Source of the DNA: an uncultured Pseudohongiella sp.
Lineage (GTDB): Bacteria > Pseudomonadota > Gammaproteobacteria > Pseudomonadales > Pseudohongiellaceae
Reading direction: 5' to 3'
Length of the DNA: 64,000 bases
Assembly (NCBI GenBank): GCA_902537815.1
Contig: CACBCS010000008.1
Coordinates: forward strand, 1 to 64,000
The notes under the pieces are model-generated. The model saw only the letters and a program-made list of their open reading frames with translations, made no database searches and was not told the DNA's origin. The translations under genes and the position numbers were made by a program. Shown here in pieces: positions 1 to 10,016 of the stretch. Position 1 is the stretch's first letter. Each line of letters starts with the position of its first letter.

Positions 1-13
1 ATGGCTCAGAATA

Positions 14-2056
14 TTGTCCCGAGATCCTCATCATGTGGGGTCGGCAGAGGGCAGGGCTGTGGTGGATTTTGTGGCGGCGCGTTTTGAAGAGTGGGGCTAC
101 GAGGTCGAAATTGCCGAATATCAGGTTCTCTTTCCGTCGCCGCGCACCCGCGAGCTTGAACTGGTAGCGCCTTACCGCTACACCGCAGGTCTTGCTGAAG
201 ACTCTCTCGCTGAAGATCCGAGCACCTCTCGCGTCGACAACTTGCTGCCACCCTACAACGCTTTTTCCACAGACGGAGAGGTTGAAGGCGAGCTGGTCTT
301 CGTAAACTACGGTACGCCGGCGGATTATGAAATTCTCGAGCGGTACGGTATCAGCGTTGAAGGAAAAATTGCGATTGCGCGCTACGGGGGCTCCTGGCGA
401 GGGATTAAGCCAAAGCTGGCCGGGGAAAAGGGGGCAGTTGGCACCATTATTTACTCCGACCCGGCTGACGATGGTTACGGCGCAGGCGACACTTATCCTG
501 AGGGGCCCTACAAGCACGAAAGCGGAGTGCAGCGGGGGTCGGTGATGGATATGCCGACTTATCCGGGCGATCCGTTAACGCCGTTTATCGGCGCAACCTC
601 GGAGGCGCAGCGACTGGCGTTGGAAGATGCGCCAACCATCACGGAAATACCGGTACTGCCTATCTCATACCGGGACGCTTTGCCCTTGCTTCAGACCATG
701 GGAGGCGAAGTGGTGCCGCGGGAGTGGCGAGGTGGTTTGCCAATCACCTACCACCTCGGGCCCGGCCCGGCGAGGGTTCGCCTGAAGCTGGAATTCAACT
801 GGGATATGGTGCCTGCCTACAACGTGATTGCCAGACTGGCTGGGTCGGAGTATCCGGATGAATGGGTTATTCGCGGCAATCACCATGATGGTTGGAACCA
901 CGGCGCTGCGGATCCTATCTCCGGACTGGTGGCTCTGATGGGAGAAGCCAAGGCGCTGGCTGAGTTGGCGGCCGAAGGCAAAGGGCCGAAACGCTCGGTG
1001 GTTTATGCGGCCTGGGATTCAGAAGAGCAAGGGCTGATCGGCTCAACAGAATGGGTGGAGCATCATGCCGCGGAACTGGATGACCATGCCGTCGCCTACA
1101 TCAACACGGATGGCAACAGCAGGGGCTTCGTGAATATCGGCGGCAGCCACGTGCTGGAGAAAATGGCCAATGAAGTTATGCGTGATGTGGGAGATCCGCA
1201 AACCGGAGTATCGGTTGCCGACAGGCGTCGTGCTCGCATTGAGGTCAATGGCAGTTCACAGGCGCGTGATGAACTGCAGCGGCGCAGCGACCTGCGCATC
1301 AGCCCGCTGGGTTCCGGGTCGGATTATTCGCCGTTTCTTCAGCATCTGGGCATTGCTTCGCTGAACATCAGTTTTGGCGGGGAAGGCTCGGACGGCAGCT
1401 ATCACACGCTCTACGACACCTATGAACATTACACCCGGTTCCGGGACCCCGGGCTGACGTATAACGTCACCCTGGCGCAGGTTGCGGGACGTGCCACTAT
1501 GCGTCTGGCAAACGCGCCGAGATTGCCCTTTGAATTTGTCGGTCTGGCCGACAACGTCAGCCTGTATCTGAGTGAAATTGAAACTCTAGCCGATACGATG
1601 CGCGAGGAGACGCTGGCCAACAATGCCCGTATCGATTCCGGCGTTTACGCTCTGGCACTGGATCCAACCCGCAGCCTCGTCGCGCCGCTCAAAAAAGCAG
1701 AGGTGCCGCATTTTAACTTTGCACCGCTGAAAAATGCGCTGGCGGAGCTGGAACAGGCTGCACAGGAGTATGCTGAGCACAGTCGTGGCGGAGCGGCTGT
1801 CACAGAGCGGGTGAACAAGCTCCTTTACACCAGCGAGCGAGAGCTCACCCGCGATGATGGCCTTCCCGGCAGACCTTGGTTTAGGCATCATATCTATGCT
1901 CCCGGCTTTTATACGGGCTATGGTGTAAAAACATTACCCGGAGTGCGTGAAGCCATCGAGGAGAGACAGTATGAGCTGGCCGAACAGGAAATCCACGTGG
2001 CGGCGGAGGTTATTGCCGGTATGGCAAGGCGCATAAGAGAGCTCACGGCGCAGTGA
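14..2056 (+). CDS. M28 family metallopeptidase, glutamate carboxypeptidase II/transferrin-receptor-like (5' end cut by window edge)
   Basis: PA-domain-like N-terminal part, then GNHHDGWNHGAADPISG, AAWDSEEQGLIGSTEW, YINTDGNSRG and GSGSDYSPFLQHLGIAS metal-site motifs; C-terminal dimerisation-like region. Frame opens at the window edge with a TTG. Confidence 0.85.
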   Translation: MSRDPHHVGSAEGRAVVDFVAARFEEWGYEVEIAEYQVLFPSPRTRELELVAPYRYTAGLAEDSLAEDPSTSRVDNLLPPYNAFSTDGEVEGELVFVNYGTPADYEILERYGISVEGKIAIARYGGSWRGIKPKLAGEKGAVGTIIYSDPADDGYGAGDTYPEGPYKHESGVQRGSVMDMPTYPGDPLTPFIGATSEAQRLALEDAPTITEIPVLPISYRDALPLLQTMGGEVVPREWRGGLPITYHLGPGPARVRLKLEFNWDMVPAYNVIARLAGSEYPDEWVIRGNHHDGWNHGAADPISGLVALMGEAKALAELAAEGKGPKRSVVYAAWDSEEQGLIGSTEWVEHHAAELDDHAVAYINTDGNSRGFVNIGGSHVLEKMANEVMRDVGDPQTGVSVADRRRARIEVNGSSQARDELQRRSDLRISPLGSGSDYSPFLQHLGIASLNISFGGEGSDGSYHTLYDTYEHYTRFRDPGLTYNVTLAQVAGRATMRLANAPRLPFEFVGLADNVSLYLSEIETLADTMREETLANNARIDSGVYALALDPTRSLVAPLKKAEVPHFNFAPLKNALAELEQAAQEYAEHSRGGAAVTERVNKLLYTSERELTRDDGLPGRPWFRHHIYAPGFYTGYGVKTLPGVREAIEERQYELAEQEIHVAAEVIAGMARRIRELTAQ

Positions 2057-2114
2057 AATTAAGGTCTGGTTTCACCGTGGTCTGTGTTGGCGAGACTGAG
2101 CGTCTGCCAATCGG

Positions 2115-3365
2115 CTAGAACAGCTCAAAAGGCTGAAATTCACCATGAAGTAAATCCTGTGATCCCTGATGCCCGAGCCAGCCATTGATCACGGTCTGAT
2201 AGACACGCCGGAAATCAGTGGTGTAGGCGAGGTTGTCCTCCGGATTGAGCTGTGTGAGGCTGGGCAGCTCTCCGTAGTGGCCCCCTTGTACCTGTTTGCC
2301 GATTACAAACATGTTGTTCGCCGCACCGTGGTCCGTGCCGAGATTGACATTTTCAGGGACGCGTCGGCCGAACTCCGAAAAGATCATTAACGCGACATCA
2401 TCTGCCCTACCAATTCGCTCAAGATCCTGCATAAAGGCCGAGACGGCGTCGGAGGTGTAGGTGAGCAGGCGGCGGTGAACATTGTTCTGGAACACATGCG
2501 TGTCAAATGCATTATTTCTGTATGAAACGTAGTACACCTTGGTCGTCATGCCGGCATCTATCAGGGATACCACTTTCGGCAAATCTAGGCTGTTCACCCC
2601 ATAGTCTATGGGTGAGCTGTAGTTCTCCCAGGCCTGCCTAACCAGACCCGACGCATCTTGGGCGCTGCGCGCGATATTCAGTAAAAAGTCTCTGGAGCTG
2701 TTGGACTGACTGCCGGTCTCGGCCACCCGGTTCAGCTCGTCTCGCTCCTCATAAAATGCTTCACGCGTAAATCGGGCAGGCTGATCGAACACAACCGGCA
2801 CATGAGCTGCACTGCGAACGGCGAGAGACTGTCTTGCCGCGATATTGACGAGATAGTTTGGTGGCGCGTCGGGCGCGATTTCTCCAGCCAAGCGGCCAAC
2901 CCATCCGTATTCATCTCCGCTGTTTGGGGCGGCTGTGTGCCAGTACGCCATCGAGGTGAAGTGTGAGTAGGAGGGATTTTCATAACCACACCCGTGAAAG
3001 ATAGCCAGGTTGCCATCTTTGTAAAGGCGTTCAAAACCTGCCATGCCGCCGTTGAGACCAAAGTGATCATCCAGTATCCGTAGCTCCTGCTTGGGTAGAC
3101 CAATGTTGGGGCGATGTCGGTAGTAAGCATCGTCTCCATAGGGCACTACTGTGTTCAATCCGTCATTGCCCCCGGACAGCTCAAGGATCACGATGATCTT
3201 TTCGTTGTCCTGCGCCGCTGCGGCTGCCTGGGCGGCCTGTCCGAATAATGAGGGCGCCAATACGGTGCCACTCAGGCCTGCTAGACTGATTCCAGCCATG
3301 CCCTTTCGAAGTATTTCCCGACGGGTGAGTGTTGAGGAAAACCGTCTGTTATTGGCTGTTTTCAT
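2115..3365 (-). CDS. DUF1501 domain-containing exported protein
   Basis: Tat-like leader (TRREILRKGMAGISLAGLSG); VILELSGGNDGLNTVVPYGDDAYYRHRPNI and FSEFGRRVPEN..GTDHG motifs; next to DUF1800 gene. Confidence 0.85.
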   Translation of the reverse strand: MKTANNRRFSSTLTRREILRKGMAGISLAGLSGTVLAPSLFGQAAQAAAAAQDNEKIIVILELSGGNDGLNTVVPYGDDAYYRHRPNIGLPKQELRILDDHFGLNGGMAGFERLYKDGNLAIFHGCGYENPSYSHFTSMAYWHTAAPNSGDEYGWVGRLAGEIAPDAPPNYLVNIAARQSLAVRSAAHVPVVFDQPARFTREAFYEERDELNRVAETGSQSNSSRDFLLNIARSAQDASGLVRQAWENYSSPIDYGVNSLDLPKVVSLIDAGMTTKVYYVSYRNNAFDTHVFQNNVHRRLLTYTSDAVSAFMQDLERIGRADDVALMIFSEFGRRVPENVNLGTDHGAANNMFVIGKQVQGGHYGELPSLTQLNPEDNLAYTTDFRRVYQTVINGWLGHQGSQDLLHGEFQPFELF

Positions 3366-3384
3366 AGCTCTCTCCTCGTTCTTC

Positions 3385-5232
3385 TTATCCGAGCTGATAC
3401 TCAGGTTGGCTCATAAGCAGATGCAGCATCATGCGCAGAGCATCTTCCATGTAGGTCTGCGCTGCTGGGATGTCCGATGTCCCGAGCTCTTCCTCAAGAA
3501 AACCGATTAACATAATGCGGGTATCAGAGCTTGGCTGGACCCTCATGTATCGGAAGATAAAATAATCTACGACTTCGCTGGCTGTATTAAACTCCTGCCG
3601 GAGAACGTCTTCAGAGAGGCTGAGCCTCGCTGTATGACGGGAGATCGGCTTGACGCGCTGAATGGCCATTTGCCAGCCCCGAAAACTGCCGTAGCGGGTG
3701 TTAAAGTCTTCATCCCTGTCCGCTAACTGGTTGGACTCGGCCATGACTGCTCCTTCACCGACGTTGGAAGGCTGGGTTGCAGTAGTGATGTCCATGCCAT
3801 CCCGAATCCGCTGGGCGACGCTCTGGATTTCACGGCTCCCGTTGCGCCGGTCGGGAGGGATGAAGTTGATGTCCGGGAAAAGCACATCGCGGGCGAAATT
3901 GCCACGCTCCAGCAAAAGCCCCGGCGTGATCCAGCTCCGACCTCCGGCCCAACCTGCTACAGTTGGCGGTCTGAACAGAGTCTGACCGAGTGAACCGGTT
4001 GTACGATTAAAATCTGGAACACCGGGTACGCTATCAAGACTGAGTTTTTTGTAGGTCGATATGGCCAGTTCAACAGGGCTTTTTATATGCGTGCCTACTG
4101 AAGCGTCGCTATAGAAATCCTTAGAAAGGAAAATCGTTTCTAACAGGATAGCAATCTCGTAGTCTGCTTCCCTCAACACTGAGCCTAATTCGCTCTGTAG
4201 TTCCGTGCTCAGCTCGGTTCTGACAAAAAATCGATAAATCTTGCCTGCGATGTATTCGGCTGTCGCAGGCTGCTCCATAATCATCGCAATAATGTCTTCA
4301 CCATCAAATTCGCCGGAGCGACCGAGGAACTCTTTGCGCTCATCGTCATGCTCATGTTCATTAAAGGCGAATTGCAGGCCAACGTAGTTCCAGCCGGTAA
4401 ACGCTCGGGCGGCCTCACGAATATCCTGTTCCCCATAGTTGCCAACGCCCATGGTGAAGAGCTCCATGATCTCCCTGGCAAAATTTTCATTAGGCGCTCC
4501 CTTGACGTTCACTCCGGCATCAAGAAACGCCAGCATTGCGGGATCCTTTGCTACCGCCAGCATGAGCTCGTGGAAATTACCGGTTCCCATGGTATGGAAG
4601 AGCTCCAGTTCTTGGAGTAGCTTTCGGTAATCCCTGACCTTGCCTTCATTGATCGCATAGTGTCCATGCCAGAACAAGGCCATTTTTTCCTGCAGAGGAT
4701 ATTCGGTTGTCAGCATCCGGTTCGCCCACCAGTAGGCGACTCTTTCTGTTTCAAGCCGGCTTGCTCGCAGCCAGTAGAAGAACTTGTTTACGACTGGCTG
4801 AAGCCGACGATTGCCTTCCTGCTTCACCTTGATTCCCAACGCTTCTCCGGTGCGTTTCGCCAGTTCAGTTGTTGCCGGTCTGCTTGGAGGGAATGGCTCC
4901 AGGCCCGGGTCATGAATTCCTGAATGATCAAACGGTACTACGGAGGTATTCTCAGCCGCATCGAAATGCACCAATTGCTCAACCGCGCCCTGAAGGCCCA
5001 GTTCGAACAGCGCCTGAATCTGCTCCGGTGTCCCGCCAAATCCTGCACGTTCAAGGAGATGGGCTGCGGTGTCGTAATTCCAGCTGGATGCCAGCAGTGG
5101 ATTCAGGTCGTCTTGCCAGGTATCGGGCACCGACCCGTTTGCGGCAAACGCAGAGCTGGCGAGGTAAATGGCGAGGATCACCCGCAGGCCTGTGCCGGCA
5201 CGACGCTCTCTCATGTCATGAACAAGCAGCAT
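3385..5232 (-). CDS. DUF1800 domain-containing protein
   Basis: HLLERAGFGGTPEQI, FWHGHYAI, NENFAREIMELFTMGVGNYGEQDIREAARAFTGW motifs; tandem with DUF1501. Confidence 0.85.
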   Translation of the reverse strand: MLLVHDMRERRAGTGLRVILAIYLASSAFAANGSVPDTWQDDLNPLLASSWNYDTAAHLLERAGFGGTPEQIQALFELGLQGAVEQLVHFDAAENTSVVPFDHSGIHDPGLEPFPPSRPATTELAKRTGEALGIKVKQEGNRRLQPVVNKFFYWLRASRLETERVAYWWANRMLTTEYPLQEKMALFWHGHYAINEGKVRDYRKLLQELELFHTMGTGNFHELMLAVAKDPAMLAFLDAGVNVKGAPNENFAREIMELFTMGVGNYGEQDIREAARAFTGWNYVGLQFAFNEHEHDDERKEFLGRSGEFDGEDIIAMIMEQPATAEYIAGKIYRFFVRTELSTELQSELGSVLREADYEIAILLETIFLSKDFYSDASVGTHIKSPVELAISTYKKLSLDSVPGVPDFNRTTGSLGQTLFRPPTVAGWAGGRSWITPGLLLERGNFARDVLFPDINFIPPDRRNGSREIQSVAQRIRDGMDITTATQPSNVGEGAVMAESNQLADRDEDFNTRYGSFRGWQMAIQRVKPISRHTARLSLSEDVLRQEFNTASEVVDYFIFRYMRVQPSSDTRIMLIGFLEEELGTSDIPAAQTYMEDALRMMLHLLMSQPEYQLG

Positions 5233-5410
5233 GGTTTTCTCTTGTTTTTCTCGAGGATTGTCAAACTAACTCAAATTGCTGCATTTTTACATACTCCAGA
5301 CCGATCTTGTGCGCTGTGTCGCTGTATTCAGGGCTCGGAATCGGGGAAATCCAGCTGCAGAGTCAGAACGTAGTGGCATAGCAACCCCAATTCTCGCTTT
5401 GGCTTAAAAA

Positions 5411-6388
5411 ATGTCGGCCCTCGCTTTTCTAATCTCTGATTGTGTCATGACCTGCGTCAGGTTGATTCGACGCACAAGGCTGTCGGCCCTGCTCTGTCTT
5501 TCAGTCACCCCGATCGCCGAAGCCGGCACTATCGTAGAAGTGCAGACCTCATTCGGTAACTTCTATCTGGAAATTGATGAGAAATCTGCGCCCGTGACCG
5601 GTGGTAATTTCCTCAATTACGTAAGAAGCGGGCGATACAACAATACCTTCATCCATGGCGCTGTCGGTGGCTCTCTCATCCGCGGTGGCGGCTACACCTA
5701 CACCAACTGCGCCGACGGCCCACAGAGAATCGAGCTGGATGACCCGATCCCGCTTGAGGACACGGGGCTGTCAAATCTCAATGGCACCATCGCCGCGCTC
5801 AGGCCGTCGAGTGAACTCAATGGTGCGACCAGTGAGTGGTTCATCAATCTGGGTGCAGATACCACTCTGGATACTCAGGACGGCGGCTATGCCGTTTTCG
5901 GAAGAGTCCTGGGCGACGGACTCGAAGTGGTTCGTAACATTTCCCTGGCCAACTTTGTGCGGCTGGGATTCTTTCTGGAAACTCCCACATCCAACTATTT
6001 TCAGTCCACCGTAAACTGCCAGCAGTTCTCACGGGACAATCTGATTCTGGTTCTGATGTCGGTTGTGAATGAGGACTCTCTGGCGGCAACGGCCAGCTTT
6101 GATGCGGTAAGTGAGTCATTAGAAGTCAATGTTGACCTCGGCGCCGATGGTTTTATCCGCGTACCATTTGCGGTTACAGTTTCCGACGAGCAGACCCTCA
6201 TCAGTGCCCGGCTCGAGTCTGTGGTCGATTTGCAGCAGCCGGTGCCCAACATGGCATCCTACGACGCCAACAGCGGCCGCCTGACACTGCCCTCAATTGG
6301 AATTGACGGGGAAGCACGCTATCGCAATGTCGTTTTTGAGCTCAGCGACTCGACCTCAGCGACGTTTGTGCTGCGCTCCTTCGAATAA
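5411..6388 (+). CDS. Cyclophilin-type peptidyl-prolyl cis-trans isomerase, secreted
   Basis: VEVQTSFGNFYLEIDEKSAPVTGGNFLNYVRSGRYNNTFIHGAVGG...SEWFINLGADTTLD...YAVFGRVLGDGLEVV. Confidence 0.85.
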   Translation: MSALAFLISDCVMTCVRLIRRTRLSALLCLSVTPIAEAGTIVEVQTSFGNFYLEIDEKSAPVTGGNFLNYVRSGRYNNTFIHGAVGGSLIRGGGYTYTNCADGPQRIELDDPIPLEDTGLSNLNGTIAALRPSSELNGATSEWFINLGADTTLDTQDGGYAVFGRVLGDGLEVVRNISLANFVRLGFFLETPTSNYFQSTVNCQQFSRDNLILVLMSVVNEDSLAATASFDAVSESLEVNVDLGADGFIRVPFAVTVSDEQTLISARLESVVDLQQPVPNMASYDANSGRLTLPSIGIDGEARYRNVVFELSDSTSATFVLRSFE

Positions 6389-6509
6389 CAAGCCCCTTTT
6401 GTAACTAAGTATTTCATCTCTGGTTTTTTGACCTGAGCCTCATTATTCTGATCCTGTACCTGTCGCGGCGCGAGGCCGCCGGCGACGTTGATGCTTCGGG
6501 AGATATCAG

Positions 6510-6944
6510 ATGAATAGCAGACGAATCTTTAAGTGGAGTGGCCTTGGCCTCGGTGCTTTGCTGCTCCTGTATGTCGGTTCTGTAGTCTGGTTCGAGGCGC
6601 AGCTTGGAATCAATCAGCCGCAGGGCGCAACCTCCATTGTCATCGCGACCTTCAACGAAGACAATGAGCGACACGAGCGGGTAGTCCGCCTTGAGACCAT
6701 CGACGATAAATACTACGTCGCTGCTAATCACTGGCCTAGAGCCTGGTATCACCAGGCTCTCGCCAACCCTCAGATTGAAGTCAAAATGCCGGGTCAGGAC
6801 AGTTTTGCTTCTTTTGAAGCTGTGAATGTCGTGGGAGCGGAAGATGCCTTCGTGCGGGAAATTTACCGCTTTGGCTTCAGTTTTCGCTTTCGGACCGGCT
6901 TTCCGCCAAGGTATTTTCTCCGGCTGGAACCGAATCCGGGTTAA
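6510..6944 (+). CDS. Nitroreductase/deazaflavin-dependent-like small membrane-anchored protein
   Basis: Single N-terminal TM; split-barrel-like YYVAANHWPRAWYHQALANPQIEVKM. Confidence 0.5.
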   Translation: MNSRRIFKWSGLGLGALLLLYVGSVVWFEAQLGINQPQGATSIVIATFNEDNERHERVVRLETIDDKYYVAANHWPRAWYHQALANPQIEVKMPGQDSFASFEAVNVVGAEDAFVREIYRFGFSFRFRTGFPPRYFLRLEPNPG

Positions 6945-6965
6945 TCCTGTCACTAATATTCAGCC

Positions 6966-7430
6966 ATGCGGGGCGATGAAATGTCCAAGCCTAACTTCTT
7001 CGAGGACATCGAAGTCGGATCTGTCGAAGAATTCGGAAGCTATGAAGTCAGCGCGCAAGAGATTATTGAGTTCGCGACCAAATACGATCCACAGCCTTTT
7101 CATCTGTCGGAAGAGGGCGGTAAACAGACCCACTTTGGTGGCTTGGTTGCTTCGGGTTGGCACACTGGCAGCATTGCAATGCGACTGATTTGCGACAACA
7201 TGCCGGAACAGTCTGCCTCATTGGGTTCGCCGGGCATCGATGAGTTGCGCTGGAGAAAACCGGTCTTTCCCGGCGATGTGCTGCGGGTTCGCAGTACCAT
7301 CACGGATAAGAGAGCCTCCAGGTCAAGACCCGAAATGGGTTCTGTCTTCATCCTCAATGAAGTGATCAACCAGAACGATGTGATGGTCATGAGCTACAGC
7401 CCTATCGTGCTATACAAACGGCGCACCTGA
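6966..7430 (+). CDS. MaoC family dehydratase
   Basis: FFEDIEVGSVEEFGSYEVSAQEIIEFATKYDPQPFHLSEEGG...GGLVASGWHT hot-dog hydratase motif. Confidence 0.85.
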   Translation: MRGDEMSKPNFFEDIEVGSVEEFGSYEVSAQEIIEFATKYDPQPFHLSEEGGKQTHFGGLVASGWHTGSIAMRLICDNMPEQSASLGSPGIDELRWRKPVFPGDVLRVRSTITDKRASRSRPEMGSVFILNEVINQNDVMVMSYSPIVLYKRRT

Positions 7431-7649
7431 TTCGTTAGCCGGTGGTGTGAGCCACAGCCGCGGGCTCCGGACGCAGCCTGACTGGCCGCAGACGCGCGGC
7501 TCGGAGTGCTCTGCCGGGGCAGCAAAATGCCGACTAACTTGCTATATTGGCTGGTCTTAAGGACTAATCGCGTGGGTAACGCTTTCGGCGCCGGCGTCTG
7601 CGCGCTCTGGCCGGATCAGCCGGCGTCAATGCTCAGATCGAGGAAAATA

Positions 7650-8549
7650 ATGAAAATACGAAGTCTGTCAGTTCGCGCCCTTGCGGTCCGCTCGGTTGTG
7701 CTGGCCCATTCTCTGGTGGCTGCGGATGTTTACGCTCAGGGTACGCCACTGCCAGTTGAACTGTTGCCGCTGGGCAAGGATCTCGGATTACGATCCGGGC
7801 AAACGGTGACCCCTGCCTATGAAGGCTGGTACGAAAATGAAGATGGCAGTCTGGCTCTGTCGTTCGGCTACTACAATCGCAACACCGAAGAGGTGGTCAA
7901 TATTCCGATCGGGCCGTCAAACCGCATCGTGGGAGCGCCGGACGCTCTGCCTAATCAGGGGCAGCCTACGCGGTTTGAAGTTGAACGGCACTGGGGTGTC
8001 TTCACGGTGACCGTGCCGGCGGATCATGAAGGAGAGATCGCCTGGCATCTGGAAAATCAGGGCAAGGTGTTTCATGTTCCTGCTAACCTGGACACCGACT
8101 ACATCATCGATGCCATCGTCGGAGATGCTAACGGCAATCTGCCGCCTGAAATCAGCTTTGAAGAGAATGGTCCGACCGGCAAAGGCCCGGGCGGCATAAC
8201 AGCGGGCCCGATGACTGCCCGCGTGGGCGACCCGGTCACCATTGAGGCATGGGCCCGTGATGACGGGAAAGTCAGCGGTATCGCCGCGATGTTTGTTGCT
8301 CAGAGTGGCGCAACGCCGCCGATCGATCTCACCTGGTTCCAGCATCAGGGGCTCGGTGCCGTGTCATTCAATCAGCAAACGGCGAAAATACCGGCAGCAG
8401 GCGGTCAGGTCGCCACAGAGGTCACCTTCAGTGAGCCGGGAGACTATCTGCTCAGGGCCCGACTGACCGACCTCGGTGGCCCGGAGATGGCAGGGCACTC
8501 GCAGTGCTGCTGGACCAACAGCTTCGTTAAGATAACGGTAACAGACTAA
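7650..8549 (+). CDS. Hypothetical exported protein
   Basis: ORF 7506..8549; preferred ATG at 7650 gives a signal peptide; directly upstream of cytochrome/PHM-like gene. Confidence 0.6.
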   Translation: MKIRSLSVRALAVRSVVLAHSLVAADVYAQGTPLPVELLPLGKDLGLRSGQTVTPAYEGWYENEDGSLALSFGYYNRNTEEVVNIPIGPSNRIVGAPDALPNQGQPTRFEVERHWGVFTVTVPADHEGEIAWHLENQGKVFHVPANLDTDYIIDAIVGDANGNLPPEISFEENGPTGKGPGGITAGPMTARVGDPVTIEAWARDDGKVSGIAAMFVAQSGATPPIDLTWFQHQGLGAVSFNQQTAKIPAAGGQVATEVTFSEPGDYLLRARLTDLGGPEMAGHSQCCWTNSFVKITVTD

Positions 8550-8619
8550 TGAATCGATCAGAGACACACAGAACAGGAAGCACAAGCAGCGAGGCGGCTC
8601 GGCCGCGTGGAGGAAGACG

Positions 8620-9930
8620 ATGAGACTGTTAAAAATCTGGAGCGTGGCATTCGCTGCGGCAATGACATCAGGCTGGACACTCGGGCAGTCCGAATCGGAT
8701 CGTGAGGTCACCTGGGCCGGCGATGTTGCTGCGATTTTTCAGGAGAAATGTCAGGAGTGCCACCGGCCCAACTCCATCGCGCCGATGCCGCTGTTGACCT
8801 ACGAAGAAGCCAAGCTGTTTGCGCCGGTGATTCGCTATCGCGTCGAAAATCGTGTGATGCCTCCCTGGCACGTCAATCCGCAGGTCGGCATTCAGGAGTT
8901 TACCAACGACCGGGGCCTAACTGAGGCAGAGCGCGCCACGATTCTGGCTTGGGTTGATCAGGGTGCACCGGAAGGTGATCCTGCGCTGGCACCGGCCGCA
9001 GTTGAGTTCAACGATGCGCTGGTCTGGCGCCTTGAAAATCAGATGGGCAGCCCTCCGGATCTGGTGGTCGCATCGGAGTCCTATGATCTGGCCGCTGTCA
9101 CCCAGGACAAATGGTTTCGCCCGATGACGCCGACCGGACTTACCGAGGAGCGCTGGGTAAAAGCCATCGAAATCCGCCCCAAGAATGATGCCAGCCGCCG
9201 AGTGGTGCATCACTCTCTGGCCTTCCTGCTGCAGCAGGAAGACGGCAAACGGGGCCTGCCTGAAGATGTTGACGTGCCCTTCGGGCCGAGTCTCTTTATG
9301 GAATGGGCGGTGGGTAAAGCTGGCCAGATTTTTCGTCCGGATACGGGTAAATTGATGATGCCCGGGTCTCAGATCATGTGGGAAATGCATCTGCATGCGA
9401 ATGGAGAAAGAGTGCCGGAGGCTCAGGTTGAGCTGGGCGTCTGGTTTCATGATGAGCCGCCCGAGCACCGCACTATTCTGAGTATGTTCGACGCGCAGGG
9501 GCCGCACAGCCTTGACATACCGCCGAATGAAATCGCCGTGACTCAGGGGACGTTTGTGTTGTCCGCACCGGCCCGCATTGAAAACTTTCAGCCGCACATG
9601 CACATGAGAGGCAAGGCGATGTCCATGGAAGCCATTTATCCGAACGGGGAGCGTGAGATGCTGTCCTTTGTGGACAATTTCCAATGGAACTGGCAAATCA
9701 ATTACGTGTATGAGGAAGAAGCAGCACCGATCGTGCCCAAAGGCACCATGATCGTAACGACGGCCTGGCATGACAATACTGCACAAAACCCCTATAACCC
9801 CGATCCGAATCAATGGGTAGGCTGGGGTGATCGTACCGTTGATGAGATGGCGCACAACTGGGTTGATGTGACCTATCTCGGGCAGGAAGAATATGAACGA
9901 CTCATTGCTGAACGTCGTGCGGGGCAGTGA
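8620..9930 (+). CDS. Heme-c (CXXCH) protein with copper type II ascorbate-dependent monooxygenase (PHM-like) C-terminal region
   Basis: FQEKCQECHRPNSIAPMPLLTYEEA heme-c site; downstream His-rich WEMHLHANGERVP and QPHMHMRGKAMSMEA. Confidence 0.7.
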   Translation: MRLLKIWSVAFAAAMTSGWTLGQSESDREVTWAGDVAAIFQEKCQECHRPNSIAPMPLLTYEEAKLFAPVIRYRVENRVMPPWHVNPQVGIQEFTNDRGLTEAERATILAWVDQGAPEGDPALAPAAVEFNDALVWRLENQMGSPPDLVVASESYDLAAVTQDKWFRPMTPTGLTEERWVKAIEIRPKNDASRRVVHHSLAFLLQQEDGKRGLPEDVDVPFGPSLFMEWAVGKAGQIFRPDTGKLMMPGSQIMWEMHLHANGERVPEAQVELGVWFHDEPPEHRTILSMFDAQGPHSLDIPPNEIAVTQGTFVLSAPARIENFQPHMHMRGKAMSMEAIYPNGEREMLSFVDNFQWNWQINYVYEEEAAPIVPKGTMIVTTAWHDNTAQNPYNPDPNQWVGWGDRTVDEMAHNWVDVTYLGQEEYERLIAERRAGQ

Positions 9931-10016
9931 CGGCATCCGTCAATGAGATTACTGCAATCAATGCCAAGTTGTGATACAGGTAACCTGGCGCCTTTTTTGT
10001 TTCATTCGGTTCTGCT

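Noticed and set aside
2087-2110. Imperfect stem-loop TTGGCgAGAC-tgagc-GTCTGCCAA in the convergent intergenic region
   Set aside because: Could be a bidirectional terminator but lacks a U-tract and has a bulge; not called as a feature.
2115-5232. DUF1501/DUF1800 tandem as a novel system
   Set aside because: A common, widely described gene pairing in bacterial genomes, though its function is still unclear.
8917-9936. 339-aa minus-strand ORF opposite the cytochrome/PHM-like gene
   Set aside because: Shadow ORF in a GC-rich coding region; low-complexity His/Arg-rich translation with no family signature; the plus-strand gene is clearly real.
9929-9943. TGACGG-CAT-CCGTCA hairpin after the cytochrome gene
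   Set aside because: Short stem, no T-tract; too weak to call a terminator or regulator.
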